A DNA stretch of 64,000 nucleotides. Origin: Gammaproteobacteria bacterium. Lineage in GTDB: Bacteria; Pseudomonadota; Gammaproteobacteria; JAJFKG01. How positions within the stretch are numbered: position 1 is the first letter of the stretch; every line of letters starts with the position of its first letter. This document shows positions 27,096 to 35,993 of the stretch, one piece after another. The notes beneath the pieces were generated by a model. It worked only from the letters and a program-made list of their open reading frames with translations. It made no database searches and had not been told where the DNA came from. Where the stretch lies: the NCBI GenBank assembly GCA_021773335.1, contig JAJFKG010000005.1, forward strand, positions 186,001-250,000. Direction: 5' to 3'. The position numbers and the translations under genes were made by a program.

Positions 27096-29864
27096 ATGGA
27101 TAAGACTTACGACCCCCATCAACTTGAACGCCAATGGTATAAAACCTGGGAAGAAAAAGGTTATTTCGCCCCTTCCGGCGAAGGCGAACCCTATTGCATT
27201 ATGATCCCGCCGCCCAATGTCACCGGCAACTTGCACATGGGCCACGGTTTCCAAGACAGCTTGATGGATGCCTTGATCCGTTATCAACGGATGTGCGGCA
27301 AAAACACCCATTGGCAAGTCGGCACCGATCACGCTGGCATTGCCACGCAAATGGTGGTCGAACGCCAATTACTCGCACAAGGTAAAACTCGTCACGATCT
27401 TGGCCGTGACGCCTTTATCGATCGCGTGTGGGAATGGAAAAAAGAATCTGGCGGTAATATTACCCAACAAATGCGCCGCATCGGTTGCTCCGTTGATTGG
27501 GCGCAAGAACGTTTTACCATGGATGCAGGCTTATCACATGCTGTCACCGCAGTGTTTGAGCGCTTATACGATGAAGGTTTGATTTATCGCGGCAAACGTT
27601 TAGTAAACTGGGATCCTAAACTACATACGGCGGTTTCTGATCTCGAAGCCATCTCCCACGAAGAACAAGGCCATCTGTGGTACTTTCGTTATCCACTCGT
27701 GGATAGTAATGAACATGTCGTCATTGCCACCACACGTCCAGAAACCATGCTCGGTGATACCGCGGTTGCGGTAAATCCTAAGGATGCTCGTTACCAACAC
27801 CTCGTTGGTAAACAAGTCCAGCTACCACTGACCGGGCGTACTATTCCCATTATCGCCGACGATTACGTCGATCCTGAATTCGGTACCGGTTGCGTTAAGA
27901 TCACACCAGCACATGACTTCAATGACTATGAAGTCGGCAAACGCCACGATTTGCCCATGATTAATATCCTGACCACTACTGCACAAATTAATGAAAATGG
28001 CCCCGAACCTTATCGTGGCTTAGACCGTTTCACTGCACGTCAACGTATCGTTGACGATATGAAAATTGCCGGGCTATTAGAAAAAGTCGCTGAGCACAGC
28101 TTGAAAATCCCACGCGGTGATCGTTCTGGTGATGTCTTAGAACCTTACCTCACGACACAATGGTATGTAAAAGCTAAACCCTTAGCTGAACCTGCCATTG
28201 CCGCCGTAGAAAATGGCGATATTAAATTCGTCCCAGAAAATTGGTCACGCACGTATTTCCAGTGGATGCACAATATCGAAGATTGGTGTATCAGCCGCCA
28301 GCTATGGTGGGGACACCGCATTCCTGCGTGGTATGACAGGGACAATAATGTCTATGTCGGCCAAGATGAAGCGGCAATCCGTACCAAGTACAAGCTCGCC
28401 GATGATGTAAAGCTACACCAAGATGAAGACGTGTTAGATACCTGGTTTTCATCCGCCTTATGGCCTTTTTCCACCCTAGGTTGGCCGCAAGAAACCGACG
28501 CCTATAAAATCTTTTATCCGACCCATGTATTAGTCACCGGTTTTGACATCATTTTTTACTGGGTCGCACGCATGATCATGATGGGCTTGAAGTTCACCGG
28601 CAAAATACCTTTCGATACCGTGTACATCACTGGCTTGATTCGCGATAGCAAAGGTCAAAAAATGTCGAAGAGCAAGGGTAACGTCTTGGATCCGATAGAT
28701 TTGATCGATGGTGTGGACTTAGAGACACTCGTGAAAAAACGCACCGCCAGCTTAATGCAGACGCATATTGCTGATGAAGTTGAAATAGCCACACGCGCAG
28801 AATTTCCCGAAGGCATTCCCTCCTTTGGCACCGATGCCTTACGCTTTACGTATTGTGCACTCGCCGCCACCGGTCGCGATATCCGTTTTGACTTAGGGCG
28901 TTTAGATGGTTATCGCAACTTTTGTAATAAAATCTGGAATGCCGCGCGCTACGTCTTGATGAATACCGAAGACCAGGATACAGGCCTAACCAATCAAGAT
29001 ATGGAATTCAGTGTCGCTGATCGCTGGATTCTATCTTTATTACAAGACACCATCGAAAAAGCGCATGGCTATTTTAATAGTTACCGTTTTGATTTGCTCG
29101 CACAAAGCTTGTATGACTTCATTTGGAATGAATACTGCGACTGGTATCTCGAACTATCCAAACCCGTATTAATGTCAGATGATAGCAGCGATGCGCAAAA
29201 ACGCGCGACACGTTACACACTGGTGCATATCTTAGAAGCATTACAACGCTTACTGCACCCATTGATGCCTTATATCACTGAAGCCATCTGGCAGCGCGTC
29301 GCACCGTTGGCTGGCGCCAAAGGCGATACCATCATGCTGCAAAACTATCCGCAAGTCGATAAAGCAAATATTGATGCCGAAGCCAGTGCCGATATCGCTT
29401 GGCTCAAGCAAGTGATCATTGGTGTGCGCAATATCCGCGGCGAAATGAATATTGCCCCCAGTAAACCCTTGCCAGTTTTATTCCACAAAGGCAGCGCTGA
29501 AGATAAGCAACGCTTAGATAACACGCGTACCGTGCTGAGCAAACTCGCACGTTTAGATAATATTACTTGGGTTGAAGCTGGTGACAAACTCCCCGCTGCA
29601 GCGACAGCCTTAGTCGGTGACATGGAACTTCTGATCCCCATGGCTGGCTTAATCGATGTGGCAGCGGAAAATGCGCGCCTCAACAAAGAACTCGATAAGT
29701 TACAAAAGGATTTAACCCGCTCACAAGGCAAACTCAGCAATCCTAAGTTTATCGACAAAGCCCCTGCTGTCGTAGTCGCTAAAGAAAAAGCGATTGTCGA
29801 AGAGTTACAAACAGCGATCGATAAATTGCAAGAGCGGTTGAAGTTGCTGGAAGATTTAAGCTAA
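27096..29864 (+). CDS. valS: Valyl-tRNA synthetase
   Basis: Class I aminoacyl-tRNA synthetase charging tRNA-Val. 922 aa. The ATP-site HIGH motif is in [14 protein letters not shown] (residues about 36-49) and KMSKS is in [17 protein letters not shown]. The CP1 editing domain is recognisable by [17 protein letters not shown] and [25 protein letters not shown]-terminal coiled coil (residues about 855-922, [16 protein letters not shown]...) is the ValRS-specific tRNA-binding arm. Start at ATG 27096 ([15 protein letters not shown]) fits the family. Confidence 0.98.
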   Translation: MDKTYDPHQLERQWYKTWEEKGYFAPSGEGEPYCIMIPPPNVTGNLHMGHGFQDSLMDALIRYQRMCGKNTHWQVGTDHAGIATQMVVERQLLAQGKTRHDLGRDAFIDRVWEWKKESGGNITQQMRRIGCSVDWAQERFTMDAGLSHAVTAVFERLYDEGLIYRGKRLVNWDPKLHTAVSDLEAISHEEQGHLWYFRYPLVDSNEHVVIATTRPETMLGDTAVAVNPKDARYQHLVGKQVQLPLTGRTIPIIADDYVDPEFGTGCVKITPAHDFNDYEVGKRHDLPMINILTTTAQINENGPEPYRGLDRFTARQRIVDDMKIAGLLEKVAEHSLKIPRGDRSGDVLEPYLTTQWYVKAKPLAEPAIAAVENGDIKFVPENWSRTYFQWMHNIEDWCISRQLWWGHRIPAWYDRDNNVYVGQDEAAIRTKYKLADDVKLHQDEDVLDTWFSSALWPFSTLGWPQETDAYKIFYPTHVLVTGFDIIFYWVARMIMMGLKFTGKIPFDTVYITGLIRDSKGQKMSKSKGNVLDPIDLIDGVDLETLVKKRTASLMQTHIADEVEIATRAEFPEGIPSFGTDALRFTYCALAATGRDIRFDLGRLDGYRNFCNKIWNAARYVLMNTEDQDTGLTNQDMEFSVADRWILSLLQDTIEKAHGYFNSYRFDLLAQSLYDFIWNEYCDWYLELSKPVLMSDDSSDAQKRATRYTLVHILEALQRLLHPLMPYITEAIWQRVAPLAGAKGDTIMLQNYPQVDKANIDAEASADIAWLKQVIIGVRNIRGEMNIAPSKPLPVLFHKGSAEDKQRLDNTRTVLSKLARLDNITWVEAGDKLPAAATALVGDMELLIPMAGLIDVAAENARLNKELDKLQKDLTRSQGKLSNPKFIDKAPAVVVAKEKAIVEELQTAIDKLQERLKLLEDLS

Positions 29865-29870
29865 GTGTCG

Positions 29871-29953
29871 CCTTGATAAGCGCCAACGGCGCTTATCAAG
29901 GTTTGTCTAGCCAAATCAAAGAAACCTTGATGCGCGCTACGCGCTTATCAAGG
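29871..29953. repeat. Pair of palindromes after valS
   Basis: Two palindromes of the ccttgat...atcaagg family: 29871-29901 (stem ccttgataagcgcc / ggcgcttatcaagg) and 29925-29953. The first starts 7 bases after the valS stop, is followed by tttg, and may serve as a transcription barrier. The same module recurs at 9932, 34411, 34468 and 44286. Confidence 0.8.
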
Positions 29954-29961
29954 CTACGATA

Positions 29962-30309
29962 TTATGAATTACCCGGCGAATTACAGCAATCATAAACCTG
30001 ATTACCCGCAGCACCACCCAATCCTGCGCCAACTGCCCCGCCTGTGACTGCTCCAGTTACCGCCATACAGGTGGTCATGCCAATCAAAAATGGAAGGAAG
30101 TACATTAACGTACCTAGGGCACCTGCACCTGCGGTAGCAGAAACATAGAAACACGCTACTTCCGCATCTATTTTGCTTACACAGCCTTTGTTTTCATAAG
30201 GATCCTTATTATCATCCTCACCAGACTGAATGAGCAACGGCGCTTGCTCATCCGTCGGTGAATTTTTTCCTGAACCGTCAAAAAACGTAAGGCAACATGA
30301 GAAAGACAT
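29962..30309 (-). CDS. Small membrane protein with glycine-zipper-like segment, unknown function
   Basis: 115 aa. The N-terminal 55 residues are soluble and acidic (MSFSCCLTFFDGSG...DDNKDPYENKG), with a Cys pair at residues 5-6. They are followed by a long hydrophobic stretch (about residues 60-108). The second half of that stretch is small-residue-rich, with Gly/Ala spaced every four residues (GAVTGGAVGAGLGGAAG), like glycine-zipper membrane segments. The ending DCCNSPGNS has a second Cys pair. AGAGGA lies at ideal spacing before the ATG, which supports a real gene. No family recognised. It is bordered by repeat clusters on both sides. Confidence 0.7.
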   Translation of the reverse strand: MSFSCCLTFFDGSGKNSPTDEQAPLLIQSGEDDNKDPYENKGCVSKIDAEVACFYVSATAGAGALGTLMYFLPFLIGMTTCMAVTGAVTGGAVGAGLGGAAGNQVYDCCNSPGNS

Positions 30310-30439
30310 ATTAAATTCCTCTTAAAATTAACAATCAACAATGATCTTTTTTTAACCAAAAATTAGGCGGGGGGGTGGAATTATAATCAGCTCAAAAAAT
30401 AATCGCAAGTGAAAAACTTATCTCGTCCAAAATTTGCTC

Positions 30440-30770
30440 GTATCAGACCGCCCGCCGCTCAAAGGAACGGGCGCAGAGCGTCCGCTGTTTACCGTCCCAC
30501 CCCACAGGGGTGGGACGAGGCTATGCGATCCCACACCAGAGGGGTGGGACCAGTGTGGGCGAAGGTGGGACCAGGAATAAAAACATCTAATGCTCAGACT
30601 GGTCCCAACCCTCTAGGGTTGGGATCTTAAACTCACGGACGTTCAGACTGGTCCCAACCCTCTAGGGTTGGGGCCTTAAAATCACGGACGCTCCAGCGTC
30701 CGTTCCTTTATTTGTCGGACGCGAAGCGCCCGCTGTCTACCGTCCCACCCCACAGGGGTGGGACGAGGCT
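30440..30770. repeat. Cluster of 'gtccca...tgggac' palindromic repeats
   Basis: Several palindromic modules lie together. A 'cgtcccaccccacagggg' hairpin unit is at about 30493-30521 and again at about 30741-30769. Two 49-bp direct repeats start at 30595 and 30644, each containing ctggtcccaaccctctag... with its inverse. Shorter cggacgct/agcgtccg palindromes lie between them. Spacing is uneven and the 'spacers' are themselves related, so this is not a CRISPR array. The left part 30310-30439 holds the upstream region of the 115-aa gene. The cluster supplies the last codons of the truncated ATPase gene. Confidence 0.85.
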
Positions 30771-31256
30771 AATATACTCACGTAGATCATCACGCCCCGA
30801 TACCGTCAAGAACTCTGCAAATGATAGCGGATAACAATATAAAAATTGGACTCGACCAACGGGCATGCCGACTTTTTCTAAAATGAAATCCAGTAATGAC
30901 CCAGCAGCAATAACATGCAATTCAGGACACTGCTCTTTAAAATAACGCAACATTTTCAATGCCGCAGGACACTCTTGAATTTCATCCAAAAACAACAAGG
31001 TCTTACCAGTTACAACCTTTGTACCACTATAGAGTTGGATTTTCTCTAAAATGCGTTGAACTTCTAATCTACCCATGAATAACTCACACGCTTGTTCATC
31101 CAAATCAAAATTTAGTTCAATAAAGTGTTCAAAGTGTTCTGAAAAAGCATTGACCAGCCAAGACTTGCCGACTTTGCGTGCGCCTCGTAAAATCAGCGGC
31201 ATTCTAAGTGGATCGTCACGCCACTGAAACAATTTTCCCATTAAATCACGCTGCAT
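30708..31256 (-). pseudogene. AAA ATPase (DUF4143-type), truncated by repeat DNA
   Basis: The first 155-160 residues match the N-terminal ATPase part of the common 'ATP-binding, DUF4143' proteins. Walker A is GARKVGKSWLVNAF (residues 25-38). Walker B is LLFLDEIQECPAALKMLRYF, and the sensor-like VIAAGSLLDF and YPLSFAEFL segments follow. Full-length relatives are roughly 400 or more residues, with a C-terminal DUF4143 domain. Here the frame runs into the repeat cluster after REYIS, and the last 20 or so residues (LVPPLWGGTVDSGRFASDK) are encoded by the repeats. The whole C-terminal half is missing. It is probably a decaying gene; the remaining ATPase could in principle still be made. Confidence 0.8.
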
Positions 31257-31403
31257 TTTATCGCTCCGAACTAAAACTAACTCATTGTTAAATAATGAGC
31301 TTCATAGAAACGCCCAAAAACATAGGGATAAACAAAAGCAATCTTTCCATTATCAGGGGGATAAAACAAGTCAAAAGGCATTTTTTTATAGCGATAAAAA
31401 CAC

Positions 31404-32984
31404 CTAATGCTCCCTAGTCGCGTGAAACTCGACTTCCGGCCAACGTTCTCGCATCAAGTTGAGATTGACCATGGTAGGGGCAATATAAGTAAAATGGTCG
31501 CCACCATCTAAGGCGAGATTATCGAAGGCTTTCTTTTTGAATTCTTCAAAACGCTTAGCGTCATCACACGTCACCCAGCGTGCAGTTGCTACCGATACCG
31601 ATTCATACGCACATTGCACATTGTATTCATTCTTAAGACGAAACGCGACGACATCGAATTGCAGTACACCGACAGCACCGACGATCAATTCATTACTATT
31701 TAGTGGTCGAAAGACTTGAGTTGCACCCTCTTCTGATAATTCCAGTAAACCTTTTTGCAGCGCTTTGGCTTTTAAGGGATCTTTGAGGCGCACTAAACGA
31801 AACAATTCTGGCGCGAAATTGGGGATACCAGTGAACTTCAAGTCTTCGCCTTGGGTAAAGGTATCGCCGATACGTATAGTCCCGTGGTTATGCAAGCCAA
31901 TAATATCCCCCGGCCATGCTTCATCGGCATGACTGCGCTCGCCGGCCATAAACGTCACCGCATTACTGATTTGCACATCGCGCTTGATGCGTACGTGGCG
32001 CATTTTCATACCTTTTTGATAATGCCCCGAACACACACGCATAAAAGCGATACGGTCACGGTGTGCTGGATCCATATTGGCCTGGATCTTAAACACAAAG
32101 CCCGTGAGTTTTTCTTCATTGGCCTTAATTTCTCGGCTATGGGAAGCACGTTGTAAGGGCGGCGGCGCAAATTCAACAAAGGCATTCAGCAATTCACGAA
32201 TGCCGAAATTATTAATCGCCGATCCAAAACAGACTGGCGTTAATTCACCACGCAAATATGCTTCTCTATCTACTGCATGACTGGCACCTTTGACGAGTTC
32301 AATTTCATCACGAAACTCTGCTGCCATCGACCCAAGCACTTCATCGAGTTGTGGATTATCCAAACCATCGATAACTGCACCCTCTTGCACTCGTTCATTT
32401 TGACCTGTTGCGTACAGATAAATTTTATCTTCATAAAAATGATAAATACCTTTGAAATGTTTACCCATACCGATCGGCCATGTCAGCGGCGCACATTGTA
32501 TTTTTAGAATATCTTCGATTTCATCGAGCAAGTCGATCGGTTCGCGGCTATCGCGATCGAGTTTGTTAATAAACGTTAGAATCGGTGTATCGCGCATACG
32601 GCACACATCCATGAGTTTGATGGTGCGTGGCTCAACCCCTTTGACTGCATCGATCACCATCAACGCGGAATCGACTGCAGTCAACGTACGATAAGTGTCT
32701 TCTGAAAAGTCTTCGTGGCCTGGCGTATCCAACAAATTCACAATGCGATCCTTATAGGGGAATTGCATGACCGAGGTAGTCACGGAAATACCGCGTTGTT
32801 TTTCCAATTCCATCCAATCGGATGTCGCATGACGTGCGGCTTTACGGCCTTTGACCGTACCCGCCATTTGGATCGCGCCACCAAATAAAAGTAACTTCTC
32901 CGTGAGTGTGGTTTTACCTGCATCAGGGTGAGAAATAATCGCAAAAGTGCGACGTTTATCGCTATGTTGAGTGATTGTTGTCAT
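31404..32984 (-). CDS. prfC: Peptide chain release factor 3
   Basis: GTPase that recycles RF1/RF2 from the ribosome after termination. 526 aa. G-domain motifs: G1 [15 protein letters not shown] (residues 18-32), switch [15 protein letters not shown]4 [10 protein letters not shown] and the RF3-typical [15 protein letters not shown]. Domain II ([17 protein letters not shown]) and domain III ([20 protein letters not shown]) follow. No strong ribosome site is visible before the ATG. Four 35-bp palindromic repeats lie just upstream (33033-33213), between it and the rimI-like gene. Confidence 0.97.
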   Translation of the reverse strand: MTTITQHSDKRRTFAIISHPDAGKTTLTEKLLLFGGAIQMAGTVKGRKAARHATSDWMELEKQRGISVTTSVMQFPYKDRIVNLLDTPGHEDFSEDTYRTLTAVDSALMVIDAVKGVEPRTIKLMDVCRMRDTPILTFINKLDRDSREPIDLLDEIEDILKIQCAPLTWPIGMGKHFKGIYHFYEDKIYLYATGQNERVQEGAVIDGLDNPQLDEVLGSMAAEFRDEIELVKGASHAVDREAYLRGELTPVCFGSAINNFGIRELLNAFVEFAPPPLQRASHSREIKANEEKLTGFVFKIQANMDPAHRDRIAFMRVCSGHYQKGMKMRHVRIKRDVQISNAVTFMAGERSHADEAWPGDIIGLHNHGTIRIGDTFTQGEDLKFTGIPNFAPELFRLVRLKDPLKAKALQKGLLELSEEGATQVFRPLNSNELIVGAVGVLQFDVVAFRLKNEYNVQCAYESVSVATARWVTCDDAKRFEEFKKKAFDNLALDGGDHFTYIAPTMVNLNLMRERWPEVEFHATREH

Positions 32985-33032
32985 ATTTATTGCTATTGCT
33001 TATTTTTTTCAAATTTATACGTCATGTTTATA

Positions 33033-33213
33033 CACTGGTCCCATCGCTCCAGCGGTGGGACCTTGACGCTCACGGACGCACACTGGTCCCATCGCTCCAG
33101 CGGTGGGACCTTGACTTAACACTGGTCCCATCGCTCCAGCGGTGGGACCTTGACGCTCACGGGGACGCTCTTCCTTAACACTGGTCCCATCGCTCCAGCG
33201 GTGGGACCTTGAC
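33033..33213. repeat. Four tandem copies of a 35-bp palindromic unit
   Basis: Units at 33033-33067, 33081-33115, 33120-33154 and 33179-33213 each read cactggtcccatcgctccag and continue to ...cggtgggaccttgac. Each is an imperfect hairpin (GGTCCCA.CGCT / AGCG.TGGGACC). The periods are 48, 39 and 59, with linkers built from cgctcacggacg pieces. They lie downstream of the rimI-like stop and upstream of prfC. Confidence 0.9.
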
Positions 33214-33215
33214 GC

Positions 33216-33776
33216 TCACGGACGCTCTGCGTCCGTTCCCTTTTTCTTTTCATCAAATTTATACGTCATGATCATGGCATCTTCATGCCCATTATGATCA
33301 GGGTAATAATCTTTACGGATGGCCGTTTTCTCAAAACCTAAGCGTTCATACAAGGCTTGCGCACGCTTATTCGAAATTCGTGCTTCTAAAAAGGCTGCCT
33401 CCGCGCCATCATGTTGAGACAACTTCAATAACAAATGTACAAAGCGCGAGCCCATACCATGGCCTTGATACGCTGGCTTGATGCACACATTTAAAATATG
33501 ACTCTCTTGCGCTGGTGCCGTCGTCATAATCGTAAAGCCAACAACTTCACCCTGCCAATCAAACACCCAGCAATGGTAACCCACGCGGATACAATCGCGA
33601 AAAATACCTTCACTCCACGGGAATTCTTGATTAGCTTCTTCGATCGCCACAACTGCATCCACATCATCCTGGAACATGGGACGCAATAGCGCATCGTCGA
33701 GCTTGAAATCACGCGGAACACGAACGGGCTTGGCCTTGCTCTTAGATTTATGCTTGGGTTTTTGCTTTTTCGGCAT
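33216..33776 (-). CDS. RimI-like GNAT N-acetyltransferase with basic N-terminal extension
   Basis: 186 aa. The GNAT fold from about residue 28 resembles RimI, which acetylates the N-terminus of ribosomal protein S18. It has MFQDDVDAVVAIEEANQEFPWSEG-type acceptor sequence, the beta4 strand SHILNVCIKPAYQG, the acetyl-CoA loop YQGHGMGSRFV (Q-x-x-G-x-G) and NKRAQALYERLGFEK. The first 27 residues are Lys-rich (KKQKPKHKSKSKAK), an extension not found in E. coli RimI (148 aa). The final residues GTDAERP are encoded by the palindromic repeat that begins here, so the original C-terminus may have been replaced. RimI function is likely but not certain. Confidence 0.85.
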   Translation of the reverse strand: MPKKQKPKHKSKSKAKPVRVPRDFKLDDALLRPMFQDDVDAVVAIEEANQEFPWSEGIFRDCIRVGYHCWVFDWQGEVVGFTIMTTAPAQESHILNVCIKPAYQGHGMGSRFVHLLLKLSQHDGAEAAFLEARISNKRAQALYERLGFEKTAIRKDYYPDHNGHEDAMIMTYKFDEKKKGTDAERP

Positions 33777-33846
33777 TTATCGTACTATTATGCGTGAACT
33801 GACTTGCGAATTGACTAATTATAACACAAGCGAATAGGAAAAAAAC

Positions 33847-34404
33847 ATGGGTAATCGACTTTCAAAAATCTATACTAAAACTGGCGATAAGGGTACCACC
33901 GGCTTGGGTGATGGCACCCGTGTCGCTAAAGATTCACCGCGAGTTGAAGCCTATGGCACCGTCGATGAACTCAACAGTGCAGTTGGTGTATTAATAGCGG
34001 GCGACAATATACCAAACAATATCGCAGCACAACTAACGGAAATCCAACACAAGCTGTTCGATTTGGGTGGTGAGTTGTGCATCCCGGGACATAAGGCATT
34101 AGTAGAAGCGGATTGCACAACACTCGAAACTTGGCTAGATGCCCACAATGAAAACTTGCCTGCGTTAAAAGAGTTCATCTTGCCTGGCGGTAGTCCGTTG
34201 GCAGCAGCTTGTCACTTAGCTCGCACCGTATGTCGGCGTGCCGAGCGTCGCGTAGTGAGCCTTGCTGAAAATGAAGCCGTGAATCCCGCTGCGATTATCT
34301 ACCTAAACCGTTTGTCTGATTTATTGTTTGTCGTGGCACGTGTGTTAGTGCGTCACGCAGGTAGCCAAGAAGTGTTATGGCGACATGAACGCCTCAAGCC
34401 GTAA
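33847..34404 (+). CDS. Cob(I)alamin adenosyltransferase, PduO type
   Basis: Transfers adenosyl from ATP to cob(I)alamin, giving coenzyme B12. 185 aa. The N-terminal ATP-binding motif is YTKTGDKGTTGLGDGTRVAKDSPRV (in parts: TGDKGTTGL, residues about 12-20), then EAYGTVDELNSAVG. A later helix has the family's RTVCRRAERRV and the NRLSDLLFVVARV C-terminal signature. AGGA precedes the ATG. No other B12 biosynthesis gene is nearby, so the protein probably serves salvage. It is divergent from rimI. Confidence 0.94.
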   Translation: MGNRLSKIYTKTGDKGTTGLGDGTRVAKDSPRVEAYGTVDELNSAVGVLIAGDNIPNNIAAQLTEIQHKLFDLGGELCIPGHKALVEADCTTLETWLDAHNENLPALKEFILPGGSPLAAACHLARTVCRRAERRVVSLAENEAVNPAAIIYLNRLSDLLFVVARVLVRHAGSQEVLWRHERLKP

Positions 34405-34410
34405 AGTTTC

Positions 34411-34505
34411 GTAGCCTTGATAAGCCGCGTAGCGGCGCATCAAGGGAATATGTTATCAAATGCCGATCCTTGATGCGCGCACACAAGCGTGCTTATCAAG
34501 GCTAC
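34411..34505. repeat. Two palindromes between the adenosyltransferase and lpdA
   Basis: 34411-34445 (gtagccttgataagccgc... and inverse) and 34468-34505 (ccttgatgcgcgc... to ...gcttatcaaggctac) belong to the same family as 29871-29953. They separate two convergent genes and could act as a bidirectional transcription barrier. Confidence 0.8.
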
Positions 34506-34527
34506 GCATGGGTTGAATAACAAAACC

Positions 34528-35979
34528 CTACGCCGTCGTGGTTTTCTTTTTCTTCTTCGGCATGTATAGATCAGTAATGGTACCCTCGAAAATTTCCGTC
34601 GCCATCATCACAGATTCTGACAAGGTTGGATGGGGGTGGATCGTCAAACTCAGATCCTCAGCATCACAGCCCATTTCGATCGCAAGACTCACTTCAGAAA
34701 TCAATTCACCCGCATTAGGGCCGACAATACCTGCACCAATGACTTGATGACTATCGGCATCGAAGATCATCTTCGTCATACCTTCAGGGCGATTGACACT
34801 CAATGCACGACCGCTCGCCGCCCAGGGGAAAACGCCTTTATCATAATTGATGCCTTGTTCTTTCGCTTGCGTTTCAGTGACACCAGTCCACGCCACCTCA
34901 GGATCGGTATAAGCCACCGAAGGAATCACTTTCGGATCAAAATAATGCTTCTTGCCCGCAATCACTTCCGCAGCGATACGCCCTTCTGGCACCGCTTTAT
35001 GTGCTAACATGGGTTGGCCAACAACATCACCGATTGCATAGATATGCGGGACATTAGTCCGTTGTTGATTATCGACCGGGATAAAACCGCGTTCATCGAT
35101 TTTTACACCTGCATTTTCGGCACCGATTAAAGCGCCATTCGGTTTACGCCCAACTGCGACTAACACTTGGTCATAACGCACAGATTGATCTTTAGGTGCA
35201 TTGTCACCTTCAAAGGTCACCCAAATGCCGTCTTTCTTAGCTTCAACTTTAGTGACTTTTGTTTTAAGCATGATGGCTTTGTAGTTCTTTTCAACGTGCT
35301 TATGTAAAGGTTTCACGAGATCTTTATCAGCGCCCGGCATGAGTTGATCCATAAATTCAACCACACTAATATCAGCCCCTAAGGCATTGTAAACCGTCGC
35401 CATTTCAAGACCGATAATACCACCGCCAATGATGAGCATATCACCCTTGGTTTGGCGCAACTCTAATGCACCAGTAGAATCAATGATTCGTTTGTCTTCT
35501 GGGATAAAGGGTAAATTAACCGGCAATGAACCCGCGGCGATAATCGCATGTTTAAAGCTCACCGTGGTTTTACCTTTCTCGCCTTCTACTTCAATTTGAT
35601 TAGAAGAGATGAACTTACCGTAACCATGTACAATCTCAACTTTGCGTTGCTTGGCTAAGGCCTTCAAGCCACCCGTCAAGCGTGTAACAACACTTTCTTT
35701 CCACGTATGTAATTTTTTGATATCCAATTTTGGTTTACTAAAGCCAATGCCATAATTTGACATATCTTCAGCTTCTTCGATAACTTTTGCCGCGTGCAAT
35801 AAAGCTTTAGAAGGGATACAGCCAACGTTCAAACACACGCCGCCAATATTATCATAGCGCTCGATCAAAACGACTTTCAAACCTAGATCCGCTGCGCGAA
35901 ACGCCGCACTATAACCACCAGGGCCACTGCCTAAAACGGCAACATCAGTTTCAATTGTGGCTTGTGTTTTCTTATTCAT
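34528..35979 (-). CDS. lpdA: Dihydrolipoyl dehydrogenase (E3)
   Basis: FAD flavoprotein that reoxidises dihydrolipoyl groups of the pyruvate dehydrogenase complex with NAD+. 483 aa. FAD-binding GSGPGGYSAAFRAADLG (residues 17-33), redox disulfide GGVCLNVGCIPSK (about 46-58), NAD-binding IIGGGIIGLEMATVYNALG. The second FAD motif TNVPHIYAIGDV and the C-terminal interface HPHPTLSE with the catalytic His follow. The tail ends in five Lys then TTTA. Last gene of ppa-aceE-aceF-lpdA, 14 bases after aceF; GAGG precedes the ATG. Confidence 0.96.
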   Translation of the reverse strand: MNKKTQATIETDVAVLGSGPGGYSAAFRAADLGLKVVLIERYDNIGGVCLNVGCIPSKALLHAAKVIEEAEDMSNYGIGFSKPKLDIKKLHTWKESVVTRLTGGLKALAKQRKVEIVHGYGKFISSNQIEVEGEKGKTTVSFKHAIIAAGSLPVNLPFIPEDKRIIDSTGALELRQTKGDMLIIGGGIIGLEMATVYNALGADISVVEFMDQLMPGADKDLVKPLHKHVEKNYKAIMLKTKVTKVEAKKDGIWVTFEGDNAPKDQSVRYDQVLVAVGRKPNGALIGAENAGVKIDERGFIPVDNQQRTNVPHIYAIGDVVGQPMLAHKAVPEGRIAAEVIAGKKHYFDPKVIPSVAYTDPEVAWTGVTETQAKEQGINYDKGVFPWAASGRALSVNRPEGMTKMIFDADSHQVIGAGIVGPNAGELISEVSLAIEMGCDAEDLSLTIHPHPTLSESVMMATEIFEGTITDLYMPKKKKKTTTA

Positions 35980-35993
35980 ATTTACCTCTTTTC

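Noticed and set aside
30440-30770. Second possible CRISPR-like cluster and a 73-codon plus-strand frame (30409-30630) in it
   Set aside because: The frame is made of palindromic repeats and has no ribosome site. Units are of mixed type, so neither a CRISPR nor a gene is supported.
31277-31381. 34-codon minus-strand frame between prfC and the truncated ATPase (MPFDLFYPPDNGKIAF...)
   Set aside because: The sequence looks protein-like and could be a gene remnant, but there is no ribosome site and no family match, so I did not list it as a gene.
33033-33213. Possible CRISPR array (four regularly repeated 35-bp units)
   Set aside because: Spacings are 48, 39 and 59, linkers are short and made of related repeat sequence, and no cas genes are present. 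The units are hairpin-forming dispersed repeats.
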